In this document: positions 51,444-60,512 of the stretch, piece after piece
Layout of the letters: each line of letters opens with the position of its first letter
Numbering within the stretch: position 1 is the first letter of the stretch
Source: Fictibacillus nanhaiensis
GTDB taxonomy: Bacteria; Bacillota; Bacilli; Bacillales; Fictibacillaceae
Direction of reading: 5' to 3'
Length of the DNA: 64,000 nucleotides
Assembly: GCA_016401345.1 (NCBI GenBank)
Contig: JAEACG010000001.1
Span: 806,001-870,000, forward strand
Notes under the pieces: model-generated
What the model was told of the DNA's origin: nothing
The model's database searches: none
The model's input: only the letters and a program-made list of their open reading frames with translations
Made by a program: the position numbers and the translations under genes

Positions 51444-52127
51444 ATGAAAAGTATATTGCTAGTAGAAGATGAAGTAACCATATCAAGAGTATTAACTGTC
51501 TATTTAAAACACGAAAACTTTGATGTTGTTCAAGCATTTGACGGTAAGACCGCACTTCAACAGTTCAAAGAAACTTCCTTTAACCTAGTATTGCTTGATG
51601 TAATGCTTCCCGATCAGGATGGGTGGTTAATCCTTCAAGAGATTCGTCGAAATAGTTCATGCCCTGTTATCATGCTCACAGCCTTAGGAGACATCGATTA
51701 TCGCTTGAAAGGATTAAATCAAGGAGCAGATGACTACATAGCAAAGCCCTTTATCGGCGAAGAAGTTATTGCGAGAGTTCATGCAGTCCTTCGTCGATCT
51801 ACGAATGTACTAGAAACCGAGAACACAAAACAATATGGAAGTCTGAGCATCAACTTCGACTCTCATTCTGTAAAAATAAATGGTGAGCCTATCATTCTAA
51901 CACCAAAAGACACCTCCTTATTGCTCTTTTTGGCCAATCATCCAAACCGCACCTACACAAGAGAGATATTAATTGAACAAATATGGGGCTTAGATTATTA
52001 TGGCAGCGAACGTGCTGTAGACTTATCGATCAAACGTGTTCGTCAAGCACTTGCTGCATGGCCAGACACACAAGGAGAAATCCGAACACTTAGAGGACTG
52101 GGGTATCAATTCTGTGTATACGAATAA
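51444..52127 (+). CDS. OmpR-family response regulator
   Basis: This 228-aa protein has a receiver domain with phospho-acceptor D52 (LVLLDVMLPDQDG), acidic pocket VEDE, Thr in MLTALG and Lys in AKPF. A winged-helix DNA-binding domain follows (LTPKDTSLLLFLANHPNRTYTRE and RAVDLSIKRVRQAL). The ATG at 51444 has GGAGG seven bases upstream; one at 51438 is too close to it. It pairs with the overlapping sensor kinase. Its likely targets include the TGACA boxes at 50110 and 50233, an inference. Confidence 0.93.
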   Translation: MKSILLVEDEVTISRVLTVYLKHENFDVVQAFDGKTALQQFKETSFNLVLLDVMLPDQDGWLILQEIRRNSSCPVIMLTALGDIDYRLKGLNQGADDYIAKPFIGEEVIARVHAVLRRSTNVLETENTKQYGSLSINFDSHSVKINGEPIILTPKDTSLLLFLANHPNRTYTREILIEQIWGLDYYGSERAVDLSIKRVRQALAAWPDTQGEIRTLRGLGYQFCVYE

Positions 52128-53526
52128 AAAAGACAGAACAACTTTATTAAAGTATTGGACCACCCGATATGTCCTCACCCTCTTTATTGGTCTTGTAATC
52201 TTAGGTTTATGTTCTTTGTGGTGGATACGGCATACGGCTTTAGAAAATCGTTTAACACTCATGGAATACATGGCAGCTGATACAACGGATCGTATTGAAT
52301 CCGGAGACAGAAAGAATGATTTAGGTCGGTTCAATCGTAAACTAGATGATCGCGCAGAACTATTGCAGATGGAAAAGCCACCTGAACTATATATTACGGA
52401 TTTGAATGGTAACATTCTTAATCTAAAATCTATAAAAAAGGGTCCAGATGCAAATAAACCTACATTAAAATTGAATACTATCCCGGTTGAAATAGTAAAC
52501 AGTGAAAAAACAACTAACAAATTTAAAGTGAATGGCAAGTCTGCCTATGCAGTAAAAAAACCTTTAATATACGCTGGAGTCCAAGCAGGTTGGGTAATCA
52601 TCATACAATCTGCCTCAAACCTCTCAGATGTGGATCAAGGTTATCGTCTTCCTATCTTCCTATTGATAAGCCTTGGTCTTCTCGGATGGTTGATCATCTA
52701 TATTCTATTAAAAAAGATTCTAAAACCCATCCAAGATGTGGCACATGCTGCTTCTCAGATTAAAGATGGAAATTACGACATTCAATTAGCTACAGATGCT
52801 AAAGAACAAGAAATTTATGATCTTTTAACTTCCTTTGAACAGATGAGTACGAAGTTGAAGCATTTAGAAAAGCTCCGAGCAGAATTACTGGCAGGAGTTA
52901 CACATGACTTAAAAACACCTGTTACGTCTATTAGTGGTCTCGTGCAAGCTGTTAAAGACGGGATTGTTTCAGGAGATGAAAAAGAAGAATTTCTGCAGAT
53001 TACAATGAAGGAAATTTATAGATTGCAAAGGATGATTGAAGATTTATTAGATTATAACTCTCTTTCCGCCGGAGCTTTTACGATGCGTAATGAAACATGC
53101 AACATGAACGAGCTTGTTCAAGATATCGTTCACCAATGGAGTATGACCAAGAACAAAGAAGTTATGTGTAAGGCTATTGTTCCAGAAAGCTTCATATATA
53201 GAGAAGTTGATCCACTTCGTTTACAGCAGATCATCATTAACCTTTTAAACAATGCTTATCAAGCTTTAGGAGATGAAAAAATGATCAGCATTGTCTTGTA
53301 CGAAAATAGGATTGAAGTGACAGACACAGGGTCAGGGATTCCCGAAAATGAACAGCCCTATATTTTTGAACGGTTTTTTCGTGGTGAAAAGAAAAAGTTA
53401 AAAGTGCGTGGCCTTGGCCTTGGACTACCATTTAGTAAAATGCTAGCAAAAGCGTTAGGTGCAGAACTAGTTCTTAAAAAAAGTTCCACTGCTGGAAGCA
53501 CTTTTTTAATAGAATGGAAAAAATAA
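52114..53526 (+). CDS. Sensor histidine kinase
   Basis: This 470-aa kinase has two membrane segments (about residues 19-40 and 179-199) flanking a 138-residue sensor domain, then HAMP. The phospho-acceptor is H264 in LAGVTHDLKTPVTS, followed by the N box QIIINLLNNAYQAL, G1 DTGSGIP and G2 GLGLGLPFSKML. The GTG at 52114 is chosen because it follows GGGG and overlaps the regulator gene by 14 bases; the frame is open much further upstream inside that gene. The ligand is unknown. The neighbouring secreted repeat protein may be part of its circuit. Confidence 0.9.
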   Translation: MYTNKKDRTTLLKYWTTRYVLTLFIGLVILGLCSLWWIRHTALENRLTLMEYMAADTTDRIESGDRKNDLGRFNRKLDDRAELLQMEKPPELYITDLNGNILNLKSIKKGPDANKPTLKLNTIPVEIVNSEKTTNKFKVNGKSAYAVKKPLIYAGVQAGWVIIIQSASNLSDVDQGYRLPIFLLISLGLLGWLIIYILLKKILKPIQDVAHAASQIKDGNYDIQLATDAKEQEIYDLLTSFEQMSTKLKHLEKLRAELLAGVTHDLKTPVTSISGLVQAVKDGIVSGDEKEEFLQITMKEIYRLQRMIEDLLDYNSLSAGAFTMRNETCNMNELVQDIVHQWSMTKNKEVMCKAIVPESFIYREVDPLRLQQIIINLLNNAYQALGDEKMISIVLYENRIEVTDTGSGIPENEQPYIFERFFRGEKKKLKVRGLGLGLPFSKMLAKALGAELVLKKSSTAGSTFLIEWKK

Positions 53527-53536
53527 GTATTATACA

Positions 53537-53565
53537 TTTACAAGAACACATGTTCGTGTTATGAT
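53537..53565 (+). promoter_or_regulatory. Promoter with a LexA-like box in its spacer
   Basis: TTTACA (53537-53542), a 17-bp spacer and TATGAT (53560-53565). The spacer contains AGAACACATGTTCG (53543-53556), which keeps the GAAC-N4-GTTC core of the Bacillus LexA/DinR site. Bound LexA would block the promoter. Confidence 0.7.
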
Positions 53566-53571
53566 TATTTC

Positions 53572-53637
53572 AGGTTAGGTCATCCAACAGCCTACCTCCC
53601 CACCAGTGAGACCGGCCTACCCAGCCGGTCATTTTTT
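53572..53637 (+). ncRNA. Candidate SOS-controlled small RNA (about 66 nt)
   Basis: The promoter at 53537-53565 would start transcription near 53572. The product has a first hairpin (AGGTTAGG with CCTACCT, one bulge), a C-rich single-stranded linker (CCTCCCCACC, able to pair with Shine-Dalgarno sequences), and a terminator hairpin with six T ending near 53637. There is no start codon with a ribosome site. The unit lies between the kinase stop and the convergent CBS gene. It could simply be the kinase terminator with a chance promoter; no expression data are available to me. Confidence 0.5.
53610..53637 (+). terminator. Terminator after the kinase gene
   Basis: GACCGGC (53610-53616) pairs with GCCGGTC (53624-53630), followed by ATTTTTT. 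Confidence 0.85.
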
Positions 53638-53645
53638 CATAAATC

Positions 53646-54041
53646 TTATACCTTACTCAAATAATGAATGATGTCCATTCTACGTATGATACCGATAAAT
53701 ACTTCGTTGTCATCCACAACTGGTACGAAGTTTTGAACTGCAACAAGCGACATTAAGTCTTCCATCTCAGCATCTATATGAACAGGCTGATAGTCCCTGT
53801 TTACCATTATGTCCTTAATATAATGATGCTCACTATTTTGAAAAGAAAGACCTTCTGTGTTTTTAATTTTCCATAAAAGGTCACCCTCTGTGATCGTTTT
53901 TATATAATGTCCCTTTTCATCAATTACAGGTACAGCGGTGTATCTGTGATACTCCATCTTTTCCATAGCCTGGCGAATGGTTGATTCTGCATGTAAACAG
54001 ATCACTTCTTTCTTTGGAAGAAGAAAGAATGCAATATTCAT
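53646..54041 (-). CDS. Twin-CBS-domain protein at the end of the kdp unit
   Basis: This 131-aa protein consists of two CBS domains (STIRQAMEKMEYHRYTAVPVIDEKG and DAEMEDLMSLVAVQNFVPVVDDNEVFIGIIRRMDII) joined by a short linker. Such free-standing CBS proteins bind nucleotides; in Firmicutes some (DarB/CbpB) bind c-di-AMP. Its position as last gene after a c-di-AMP-riboswitch-controlled kdp cluster makes that ligand attractive, but the sequence is not clearly the DarB type. It lies 42 bp after the KdpD-like gene. GAGGGG precedes the ATG at a rather long distance. Confidence 0.78.
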   Translation of the reverse strand: MNIAFFLLPKKEVICLHAESTIRQAMEKMEYHRYTAVPVIDEKGHYIKTITEGDLLWKIKNTEGLSFQNSEHHYIKDIMVNRDYQPVHIDAEMEDLMSLVAVQNFVPVVDDNEVFIGIIRRMDIIHYLSKV

Positions 54042-54083
54042 AACTTGTAAATCCCCTCTTGATTGTAATTTTATTCGTATTAA

Positions 54084-55238
54084 TTATGACTGTTCTTCAG
54101 AAACGATGTGTATGTCTATGTTTTTTGAATTTCTCATTATACTGTTAACAATAGAACCCTTTGTAATCTCTTCCCATCTCGTTCTTGCCGATTGGCCTAA
54201 AATAATCTGAGTGATATGATGTTCTTTTGCGACATCTGTAATAACTTGTGGTATTTTTCTTTGTCTGGATCTTTCTAGAATAAATTTAGCGTTAAATTCT
54301 ACAGCAAGTTTTTTCCAGCCTCTGATTCTTTTTCGCTGTTCTTGAGAAATGTTCCCTCTGTGATCGATCAACACATTTAAAACATATAATTCTGCATTTA
54401 AACGATTGGCTATTCGCCAGCCTCTTCGGATCAGCTTTTCTGCACTTGGACCATATTGTACACAGACTAAAATTTTTTCTGCCACACCTGTTGGACCACT
54501 ATCGGTAAAGACGATATCGGATTTTAAGAGCTTTTCATCTACATCATCTGCAATTTCACGGAGAGATAATTCACGCAGTGCACCTAAATTGTTCTTAGTA
54601 AAAAAGTTGTTCAATGCCTGGTCTATTTTTTCCTGCGCATAAATTTTACCTTCTATTAAACGTTGCCTCAGCATTTCTGGTGTCACGTCGATTAAGATTA
54701 CTTCATGTGCAATATCCAGAATCCTGTCAGGTATTCGTTCGCGAACTGCTACACCTGTAATATGCTGAACAATATCATGAACACTTTCAATATGTTGGAT
54801 GTTTACTGCTGATACAACATTAATTCCGGCATCAAGTATTTCTTCCACATCCATGTATCGCTTTTTGTTTTTTGAACCTGGAACATTGGTATGGGCCAAT
54901 TCATCAATTATGACCACATCTGGTCGGCGTTCAATGATCTTTTCTATATTTAACTCTTCTAGTTTTTTATCTTTGTATTCAATGATTTTTTTAGGTATGA
55001 TTTCAAGATCTTTAATTCTTTCTGCTGTTTCTTTTCTACCATGGGTTTCAATTAAGCCGATTACGATATCGACTCCTTGTTTTTTTAAATCATGAGCTTC
55101 TAAAAGGATTCTATACGATTTACCTACACCTGGTGCTGCTCCAACGAATAGCTTTAACTTTCCCTTTTCATCTTGATAGATTTCCTGCAGAAACTCTTCA
55201 GGCGTTTTCCTTTTAAGTTGAGGGTATTTGTCATACAT
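54084..55238 (-). CDS. kdpD: Truncated KdpD (sensor and Usp domains, no kinase)
   Basis: This 384-aa protein has the KdpD N-terminal domain with Walker A GAAPGVGKS (33-41), GLIETHGRKETAE, IIDELAHTNVPGS (Walker B-like) and VSAVNIQHIESVHDIV. A UspA-like domain follows (ILVCVQYGPSAEKLIRRGWRIA, then IILGQSARTRWEEITKGSIVNSIM). The membrane, HAMP and histidine-kinase parts of full KdpD are absent, and there is no kdpE. Short KdpD forms of this kind occur in other bacilli, and the Usp part can bind c-di-AMP in some species. RBS: GAGGTG. It follows kdpC by about 90 bp. Confidence 0.88.
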   Translation of the reverse strand: MYDKYPQLKRKTPEEFLQEIYQDEKGKLKLFVGAAPGVGKSYRILLEAHDLKKQGVDIVIGLIETHGRKETAERIKDLEIIPKKIIEYKDKKLEELNIEKIIERRPDVVIIDELAHTNVPGSKNKKRYMDVEEILDAGINVVSAVNIQHIESVHDIVQHITGVAVRERIPDRILDIAHEVILIDVTPEMLRQRLIEGKIYAQEKIDQALNNFFTKNNLGALRELSLREIADDVDEKLLKSDIVFTDSGPTGVAEKILVCVQYGPSAEKLIRRGWRIANRLNAELYVLNVLIDHRGNISQEQRKRIRGWKKLAVEFNAKFILERSRQRKIPQVITDVAKEHHITQIILGQSARTRWEEITKGSIVNSIMRNSKNIDIHIVSEEQS

Positions 55239-55327
55239 TTACGCACCTCGTTATCATCATCATCGACTACAAACCAAGAAGCAAGAACCTTTACCCTAGG
55301 TGTTTAGAGTAAAGGCTTTGTCTTCTA

Positions 55328-55942
55328 CTATTGTAACAATTTCTCTAAAGCAATATTAAGTGTCAGTACATTCACGCGAGGTTCACCAAACAGACCAAGC
55401 TCTCTTCCTTGAGTATTTTCTTTAATCAATTTTTTAAGTTTTTCTTCATTTATTCCTGTTGCTTCTGCAATTCTTGGAACCTGTACATCTGCAGCCTCAG
55501 GAGTAATATGCGGATCAAGTCCGGATCCGGAGTTTGTGATTAAATCAATCGGAAGCTCGTTAACAGGTACAGCTGGGTTAGCCTTTTCCCATGCAGCTAT
55601 GCTTTCTTTCATTCGTTTCATCATATCTTCATTTGAAGGTGCATAGTTTGGACTTCCAGAACCAGCCGCGTCGTACTCGATACTGGAAACACGCCCGCTG
55701 AAGTATTCGGGTTTCGTAAACGTTTGACCAATAAGTTCAGAACCTATTACTTCTTTATCTTCATTATAGATTAAGCTTCCATCCGCTTGATTCGGCATAA
55801 CGACTTGTGCAATTCCTGTGACAACAACAGGATATACAAGACCGCATATCACCATTAAAGCAAGGGAAAGGCGAAGCATCTTAACGATATTGTTAAAGAT
55901 AAATACTTTTTCATTATGTTGATTTAATGAATGTGATTGCAT
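55328..55942 (-). CDS. kdpC: KdpC, K+-transporting ATPase subunit C
   Basis: This 204-aa protein has one membrane segment ([24 protein letters not shown]) and the KdpC pattern [45 protein letters not shown] and [24 protein letters not shown]. It stabilises the KdpFABC complex. The ATG at 55942 has AAAGGA ten bases upstream; an earlier in-frame TTG is too close to that site. It follows kdpB by 28 bp. Confidence 0.95.
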   Translation of the reverse strand: MQSHSLNQHNEKVFIFNNIVKMLRLSLALMVICGLVYPVVVTGIAQVVMPNQADGSLIYNEDKEVIGSELIGQTFTKPEYFSGRVSSIEYDAAGSGSPNYAPSNEDMMKRMKESIAAWEKANPAVPVNELPIDLITNSGSGLDPHITPEAADVQVPRIAEATGINEEKLKKLIKENTQGRELGLFGEPRVNVLTLNIALEKLLQ

Positions 55943-55970
55943 ATCGATCAATTCCTTTCTTTTCTAACGG

Positions 55971-58085
55971 TTACACGAACAAGTGAACAATCAGATCAAT
56001 CAATTTTATTCCGATAAAAGGTACGATTACACCACCGAAACCATAGATTAAGAGGTTACGTTTCAATAATGCATTTGAACTCATCGGTTTGTAAGCTACT
56101 CCTCTCATAGCCAGAGGAATGAGCAATGGAATAATAATCGCATTAAATATTAACGCAGATAGTATGGCCGACATCGGTGAGCCAAGCTTCATGACTTTGA
56201 GTACTTCCATCTCAGGAATCGCCAGCATGAACATCGCTGGGATGATGGCAAAATACTTCGCAATATCATTCGCGATACTGAATGTTGTTAACGCACCACG
56301 AGTCATTAGCAATTGTTTCCCAATGGAAACCACTTCAATAATTTTCGTCGGATCGGAATCCAAGTCTACCATGTTGGCAGCTTCTTTCGCTGCAGTCGTT
56401 CCACTGTTCATGGCAAGCCCTACATCCGCTTGTGCAAGTGCTGGTGCATCATTCGTTCCATCACCAGTCATCGCAACCAATTTCCCTTCTGCTTGTTCAC
56501 GCTTAATTACAGCGATTTTATCTTCCGGTTTACTTTCAGCAATAAAGTCATCCACGCCGGCTTCTCTTGCTATTGTTTTAGCCGTTAACGGGTTATCACC
56601 TGTACACATGATCGTTTTGATTCCCATTTTTCGTAACTGTTCAAAACGTTCTTTCATTCCAGGCTTTACGGTATCTTTTAAATAAATCAGTCCGTATATA
56701 TGCTGATCCACAGCTACTGCCAGCGGCGTTCCACCTTCAGATGCAATTCGGTTTCCTTTTTCTTCAAGGTCATGTGGCACTTCTCCACCAGTTGCAAGTA
56801 CCCAGTTTTTAATTGCGTCTACCGCTCCTTTTCGTACTTTTTTTCCATCTTTTAAGTCGATTCCGCTCATTCGCGTTTCGGCTTTAAACTCAATAAATTC
56901 TCCATCTTCACCAAGAGATTGATCAAACGATAAGTGTTCTTTTTTCATGAGTTCCAAAACGGATTTACCTTCTGGTGTATCGTCTTTTAATGAACTGATG
57001 GCAGCCCATTCCCCAACTGATTTTTTCGTATCGAATCCTACTGGTACAAATTCGCTTGCCATACGGTTACCGAATGTAATCGTCCCCGTTTTATCTAGGA
57101 TGATCGTATTGATGTCACCTGCAGCTTCAACCGCTTTACCAGACATAGCGATTACATTAAATCTCGTAACACGGTCCATTCCAGCAATACCGATCGCGGA
57201 TAAAAGTCCACCGATTGTTGTCGGAATCAAACAAACGAGTAATGCGATTAAGACCGGTACTGGTATGTCAAAACCTAGATACTTTGTAAAGAATGGAAGT
57301 GTTACAACTACAATCATAAAAACAAGTGTCAAACTCGTTAAAACAGTACTTAACGCAATTTCATTCGGTGTTTTTTGACGCTTCGCTCCTTCTACGAGGG
57401 AGATCATGCGATCAAGGAATGATTCTCCTGGATCTGCTGTAATTCGTACTTTAATTTCATCACTTACTACACGTGTTCCTCCTGTTACGGAGTTAAAGTC
57501 ACCGCCAGCTTCTTTAATTACAGGAGCTGATTCTCCTGTAATCGCCGACTCATCAACAGAGGCAAGACCAGATATGACTTCACCGTCTCCTGGAATCATT
57601 TCACCTTGTTTTACAATAACGATGTTTCCTTTACGAAGATCAGCTGATGAAACTGTTTTGTGTTTACCGTTTTCCAGCACAAGGTTTGCATAAACTTCTT
57701 TTTTCGTTTTCTTTAATGAATCAGCCTGAGCTTTCCCTCTTCCTTCAGCTATTGCTTCAGCGAAATTTGCAAACAGGAGGGTTACAAACAGAATGAAGGT
57801 TACAGCAATATTGAAACCAACTTGAGTTTGATCTCCAAAAAAGGTTAATAATAATGTAATTACAAAACCAATTTCAACAACAAACATGATCGGATTTTTA
57901 ATCATTACCCTTGGATCTAGTTTAATAAAAGATTCCTTTATCGCCTGATTCACGATTTCTTTATTCATCATTGTTTTATTCATTTGTACTTCCTCACGAT
58001 TCTTTTTCATAGGTCCGTTCCCACCTTTTTGGGGAGGAACGTACTGAGATAATTCTTTTTTGGTCCTTAAGCCTTGAGCACCCAT
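55971..58085 (-). CDS. kdpB: KdpB, P-type ATPase subunit
   Basis: This 704-aa P-type ATPase has the TGES motif ([17 protein letters not shown]), the phosphorylated Asp in [13 protein letters not shown], the hinge [18 protein letters not shown] and the KdpB-specific N-terminal [21 protein letters not shown]. It supplies energy for K+ uptake. About 34 residues precede the core, which is normal for Bacillus KdpB; both the ATG at 58085 (AGAGGTG) and one near 57983 (GAGGAAG) have ribosome sites. Confidence 0.95.
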   Translation of the reverse strand: MGAQGLRTKKELSQYVPPQKGGNGPMKKNREEVQMNKTMMNKEIVNQAIKESFIKLDPRVMIKNPIMFVVEIGFVITLLLTFFGDQTQVGFNIAVTFILFVTLLFANFAEAIAEGRGKAQADSLKKTKKEVYANLVLENGKHKTVSSADLRKGNIVIVKQGEMIPGDGEVISGLASVDESAITGESAPVIKEAGGDFNSVTGGTRVVSDEIKVRITADPGESFLDRMISLVEGAKRQKTPNEIALSTVLTSLTLVFMIVVVTLPFFTKYLGFDIPVPVLIALLVCLIPTTIGGLLSAIGIAGMDRVTRFNVIAMSGKAVEAAGDINTIILDKTGTITFGNRMASEFVPVGFDTKKSVGEWAAISSLKDDTPEGKSVLELMKKEHLSFDQSLGEDGEFIEFKAETRMSGIDLKDGKKVRKGAVDAIKNWVLATGGEVPHDLEEKGNRIASEGGTPLAVAVDQHIYGLIYLKDTVKPGMKERFEQLRKMGIKTIMCTGDNPLTAKTIAREAGVDDFIAESKPEDKIAVIKREQAEGKLVAMTGDGTNDAPALAQADVGLAMNSGTTAAKEAANMVDLDSDPTKIIEVVSIGKQLLMTRGALTTFSIANDIAKYFAIIPAMFMLAIPEMEVLKVMKLGSPMSAILSALIFNAIIIPLLIPLAMRGVAYKPMSSNALLKRNLLIYGFGGVIVPFIGIKLIDLIVHLFV

Positions 58086-58109
58086 TATTTTTTCACCTCT
58101 CTACAGCAT

Positions 58110-59777
58110 CTATAATGTTAAATATTCGGCAATCGGGCCTAATACCAATACTGGGAAGAATGTTAAAGCCCCAACAATAAATACAGCCCCAATAAACACA
58201 CCTGCAAATAGCCCGTTATCTGTTCTGAACGTTCCGATCGTTTCTGGAACGGTTCGTTTTACAGCCAATGATCCTGCAACCGCAAGCATCGTTACAATGG
58301 AAAAGAATCTTCCAAGATACATAACGATTCCGGTAGAAATATTCCAGAAGTTTGTCGCATCTCCTAATCCTTCAAAACCAGAGCCGTTATTTGCTGCTGA
58401 AGAGGTATATTCATAGATTACTTGTGAAATACCATGAAAACCTGAGTTCGAAATGGCCTCATGTCCGAGTGGTGTAAAGAAAGCTACAGCAGATGCTCCT
58501 AAAATAAGGAACGGGTGGATTAACAACGTCGCTGCAATCAGCTTCATTTCTTTCCCTTCAATCTTTTTACCTAGAAATTCCGGGGTACGCCCCACCATTA
58601 ATCCAGATAAGAAAACACCAATAATCGCATACATTAAGACGTTGACAAAGCCTGCCCCTACACCGCCATAAACGGTATTTAACATCATATTGGATAATGT
58701 AACTAATCCGCCAAGCGGAGTCAGTGTATCGTGCATCGTATTAACAGCCCCCGTTTCTGAAGCCGTTGTAACAACCGAGTAAAGTGAAGACTGAGCGACA
58801 CCAAATCGTACTTCCTTTCCTTCCATGCTTCCTTGATCATGTTGCACACCTAGAGCATTGATTGCTTGGTTTCCCTGATATTCCGCACTCAGGGAGATGC
58901 CAAGGAACATAATAAACATCATCGTCATGGAAACGAAAAGAATACGTCCCTGCTTTGGATTTCCAACCATCTTTCCGTACGTAAACGGTAATGCCATCGG
59001 TAATAGTAGCATCAATAAGATTTGAATAAAGTTGCTCGGTCCGTTCGGATTTTCAAACGGATGCGCTGAGTTAACTCCGAAAAACCCACCGCCGTTATTT
59101 CCTAATTCTTTTATGGATAGGAACGAACCAACTGGTCCAACTGCTATGTTTTGTTTTCCACCTTCAACTGTAGTGACTGTAACCGTTGGATCTAATGTCT
59201 GCGGTACTCCAAGTGCAACGAAAATGAGTCCTGTTACAAAAGCGATCGGTAGTAACACACGAATGATACCCCTAACCATATCCACAAAAAAGTTTCCTAA
59301 AGACTTGCCAGATAGCCCACGAATGAATGCGATTGCTACTGCTAATGCTGTAGCTGGTGCAACAAACATCATGAAAAGAATGCCAATCATTTGTGAAAGA
59401 TAGGATAAACCACTTTCACCACTGTAATGCTGCAGATTCGTATTCGTCATAAAACTTACTGCTGTGTTAAACGCAAGACTTGGATCCATGTTTGCTATCT
59501 TACTCGGATTCAGAGGCAAACTGCCTTGAAAACGGAAGATTAAGTAAACTAATAGAATCATAATCGCATTGATCACGATTACTGATGAAGCATAAACTTT
59601 CCAAGATTGATTTTTATTTTTCATTCCACTAATGGAATAAATCAGATTTTCGAAAGGATAAAAGAGTTTGTTCTTATTCGAATAATTGAACGAGTTCGCT
59701 AAATAAATTCCTACTGGTTTTGCAAGTAAAAGAGCTATAAGTAGAGTTATAGCTATAGAGAGTAAACTGACTATCAA
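58110..59777 (-). CDS. kdpA: KdpA, K+-translocating subunit
   Basis: This 555-aa membrane protein has about ten segments and four selectivity-filter loops, including NTNLQHYSGESGLS, NNGGGFFGVNSAHPFENPNG, ETGAVNTMHDTLTPLGG and SSAANNGSGFEGL. It belongs to the superfamily of K+ transporters and carries K+ through the KdpFABC complex. The start is a TTG with GGAGG eight bases upstream. kdpF ends 12 bp before it. Confidence 0.95.
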   Translation of the reverse strand: MIVSLLSIAITLLIALLLAKPVGIYLANSFNYSNKNKLFYPFENLIYSISGMKNKNQSWKVYASSVIVINAIMILLVYLIFRFQGSLPLNPSKIANMDPSLAFNTAVSFMTNTNLQHYSGESGLSYLSQMIGILFMMFVAPATALAVAIAFIRGLSGKSLGNFFVDMVRGIIRVLLPIAFVTGLIFVALGVPQTLDPTVTVTTVEGGKQNIAVGPVGSFLSIKELGNNGGGFFGVNSAHPFENPNGPSNFIQILLMLLLPMALPFTYGKMVGNPKQGRILFVSMTMMFIMFLGISLSAEYQGNQAINALGVQHDQGSMEGKEVRFGVAQSSLYSVVTTASETGAVNTMHDTLTPLGGLVTLSNMMLNTVYGGVGAGFVNVLMYAIIGVFLSGLMVGRTPEFLGKKIEGKEMKLIAATLLIHPFLILGASAVAFFTPLGHEAISNSGFHGISQVIYEYTSSAANNGSGFEGLGDATNFWNISTGIVMYLGRFFSIVTMLAVAGSLAVKRTVPETIGTFRTDNGLFAGVFIGAVFIVGALTFFPVLVLGPIAEYLTL

Positions 59778-59789
59778 CGGAAAAACCTC

Positions 59790-59870
59790 CTAAAATTTCT
59801 CTGGATTCAATAATACGTAAAGAAGATACACCGTTGTTAAAACGGCTACTCCAAACATGACAGTCATCAT
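59790..59870 (-). CDS. kdpF: KdpF, small stabilising subunit
   Basis: This 26-aa single-span peptide begins MMTVMFGVAVLTTVYLLYVL and ends NPEKF, the form of KdpF. In the known complex KdpF stabilises KdpABC in the membrane. Its ATG overlaps the stop of the 35-aa ORF upstream (ATGA), and its stop lies 12 bp before kdpA. AAGGAAG precedes it. It is too short for most gene finders. Confidence 0.85.
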   Translation of the reverse strand: MMTVMFGVAVLTTVYLLYVLLNPEKF

Positions 59871-59974
59871 TTATTTACACTTCCTTCATCAACAACACTT
59901 GATGACCATTTTGCTAGACCCATCATTAAGACTGGCATTCCTACCATCAATAAAACCATCATCACATCTAACAT
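59867..59974 (-). CDS. 35-aa membrane ORF coupled to kdpF
   Basis: The ORF begins MLDVMMVLLMVGMPVLMMGL, one Met-rich membrane segment, and ends with a short polar tail (VVDEGSVNK). AAGGTG lies five bases before the ATG, and its stop overlaps the kdpF start by four bases. Its size, membrane span and coupling suggest a second small subunit or assembly peptide of the Kdp complex, which is an inference. I do not recognise it as a named family. Confidence 0.7.
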   Translation of the reverse strand: MLDVMMVLLMVGMPVLMMGLAKWSSSVVDEGSVNK

Positions 59975-59997
59975 TTTTACACCTTCTTTTTATTAGT

Positions 59998-60273
59998 TCA
60001 TTGTTCTAAGTAACCATTCAGCATTAGAGATAAATTTTTGATAGCCTCTTGAGCATCACAACCTTCTATTCTAAGTGTGATCGGTTCGTTTTGATTTCTT
60101 GAATAGTGTGACAAAAAGAATAGATTAACGGATAGTAAGCCTTTCGCATTAATCTGTATGCCTTGATAAAAGAATAGAATCTCACTTTCGAAAGAACCAG
60201 CAGCATTGACAAATTCATTGATCTGTCCGATCGACAACCTTTTTGGCAATAAAACAACTGACTCTGTCCCCAT
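59998..60273 (-). CDS. HPr-like protein lacking the phosphorylation residues
   Basis: This 91-aa protein follows the HPr fold along its length (VLLPKRLSIGQINEFVNAAG, EILFFYQGIQINAKGLLSVNLFFL, ITLRIEGCDAQEAIKNLSLML). Aligned by eye with HPr, the active His15 is Ser, the following Arg17 is Gly and the regulatory Ser46 is Gly, so it cannot accept phosphate in the usual way. CAGGGTG precedes the ATG. It sits in the kdp transcript 24 bp before the 35-aa ORF. A role as a regulator linked to PTS or to Kdp is possible, but nothing is proven. Confidence 0.72.
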   Translation of the reverse strand: MGTESVVLLPKRLSIGQINEFVNAAGSFESEILFFYQGIQINAKGLLSVNLFFLSHYSRNQNEPITLRIEGCDAQEAIKNLSLMLNGYLEQ

Positions 60274-60308
60274 GTTTTCACCCTGCCTATCACTGGTATG
60301 GATTTACA

Positions 60309-60340
60309 GAGGGAACATCTTATCTTTGATGGGTTCCCTC
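60309..60340 (-). other. Intercistronic hairpin in the kdp transcript
   Basis: GAGGGAAC (60309-60316) pairs with GTTCCCTC (60333-60340). No T-run follows on the minus strand, so it is more likely an RNA-processing or stabilising stem than a terminator. Confidence 0.5.
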
Positions 60341-60350
60341 CTGTAATGGT

Positions 60351-60488
60351 TTAACCTTTACTTCTAAGCGTGTCTTGTATGATCCATTTTGAGAGACTAT
60401 GTTGAATCACACTTGCATAATAAGCATTCAATTGATCTCTTTTTGCTTTTAACAAAATCTGTTCAATTTCGTTTGGACTTAATCTCAT
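60351..60488 (-). CDS. 45-aa ORF in the kdp leader cluster
   Basis: The ORF begins MRLSPNEIEQILLKAKRDQL and continues as one amphipathic helix-rich, basic peptide ending RSKG, with no membrane segment. GGAGG lies nine bases before the ATG. It is 24 bp after the Rossmann-like gene and within the same transcript downstream of the c-di-AMP riboswitches. I do not recognise a family. The clear ribosome site supports coding. Confidence 0.62.
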   Translation of the reverse strand: MRLSPNEIEQILLKAKRDQLNAYYASVIQHSLSKWIIQDTLRSKG

Positions 60489-60512
60489 AAATGAATTCCT
60501 CCGCTCTTTTTT

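Noticed and set aside
60309-60340. Intrinsic terminator separating the 45-aa ORF from the HPr-like gene
   Set aside because: The stem is good but no T-run follows on the minus strand, so transcription most likely continues into kdp.
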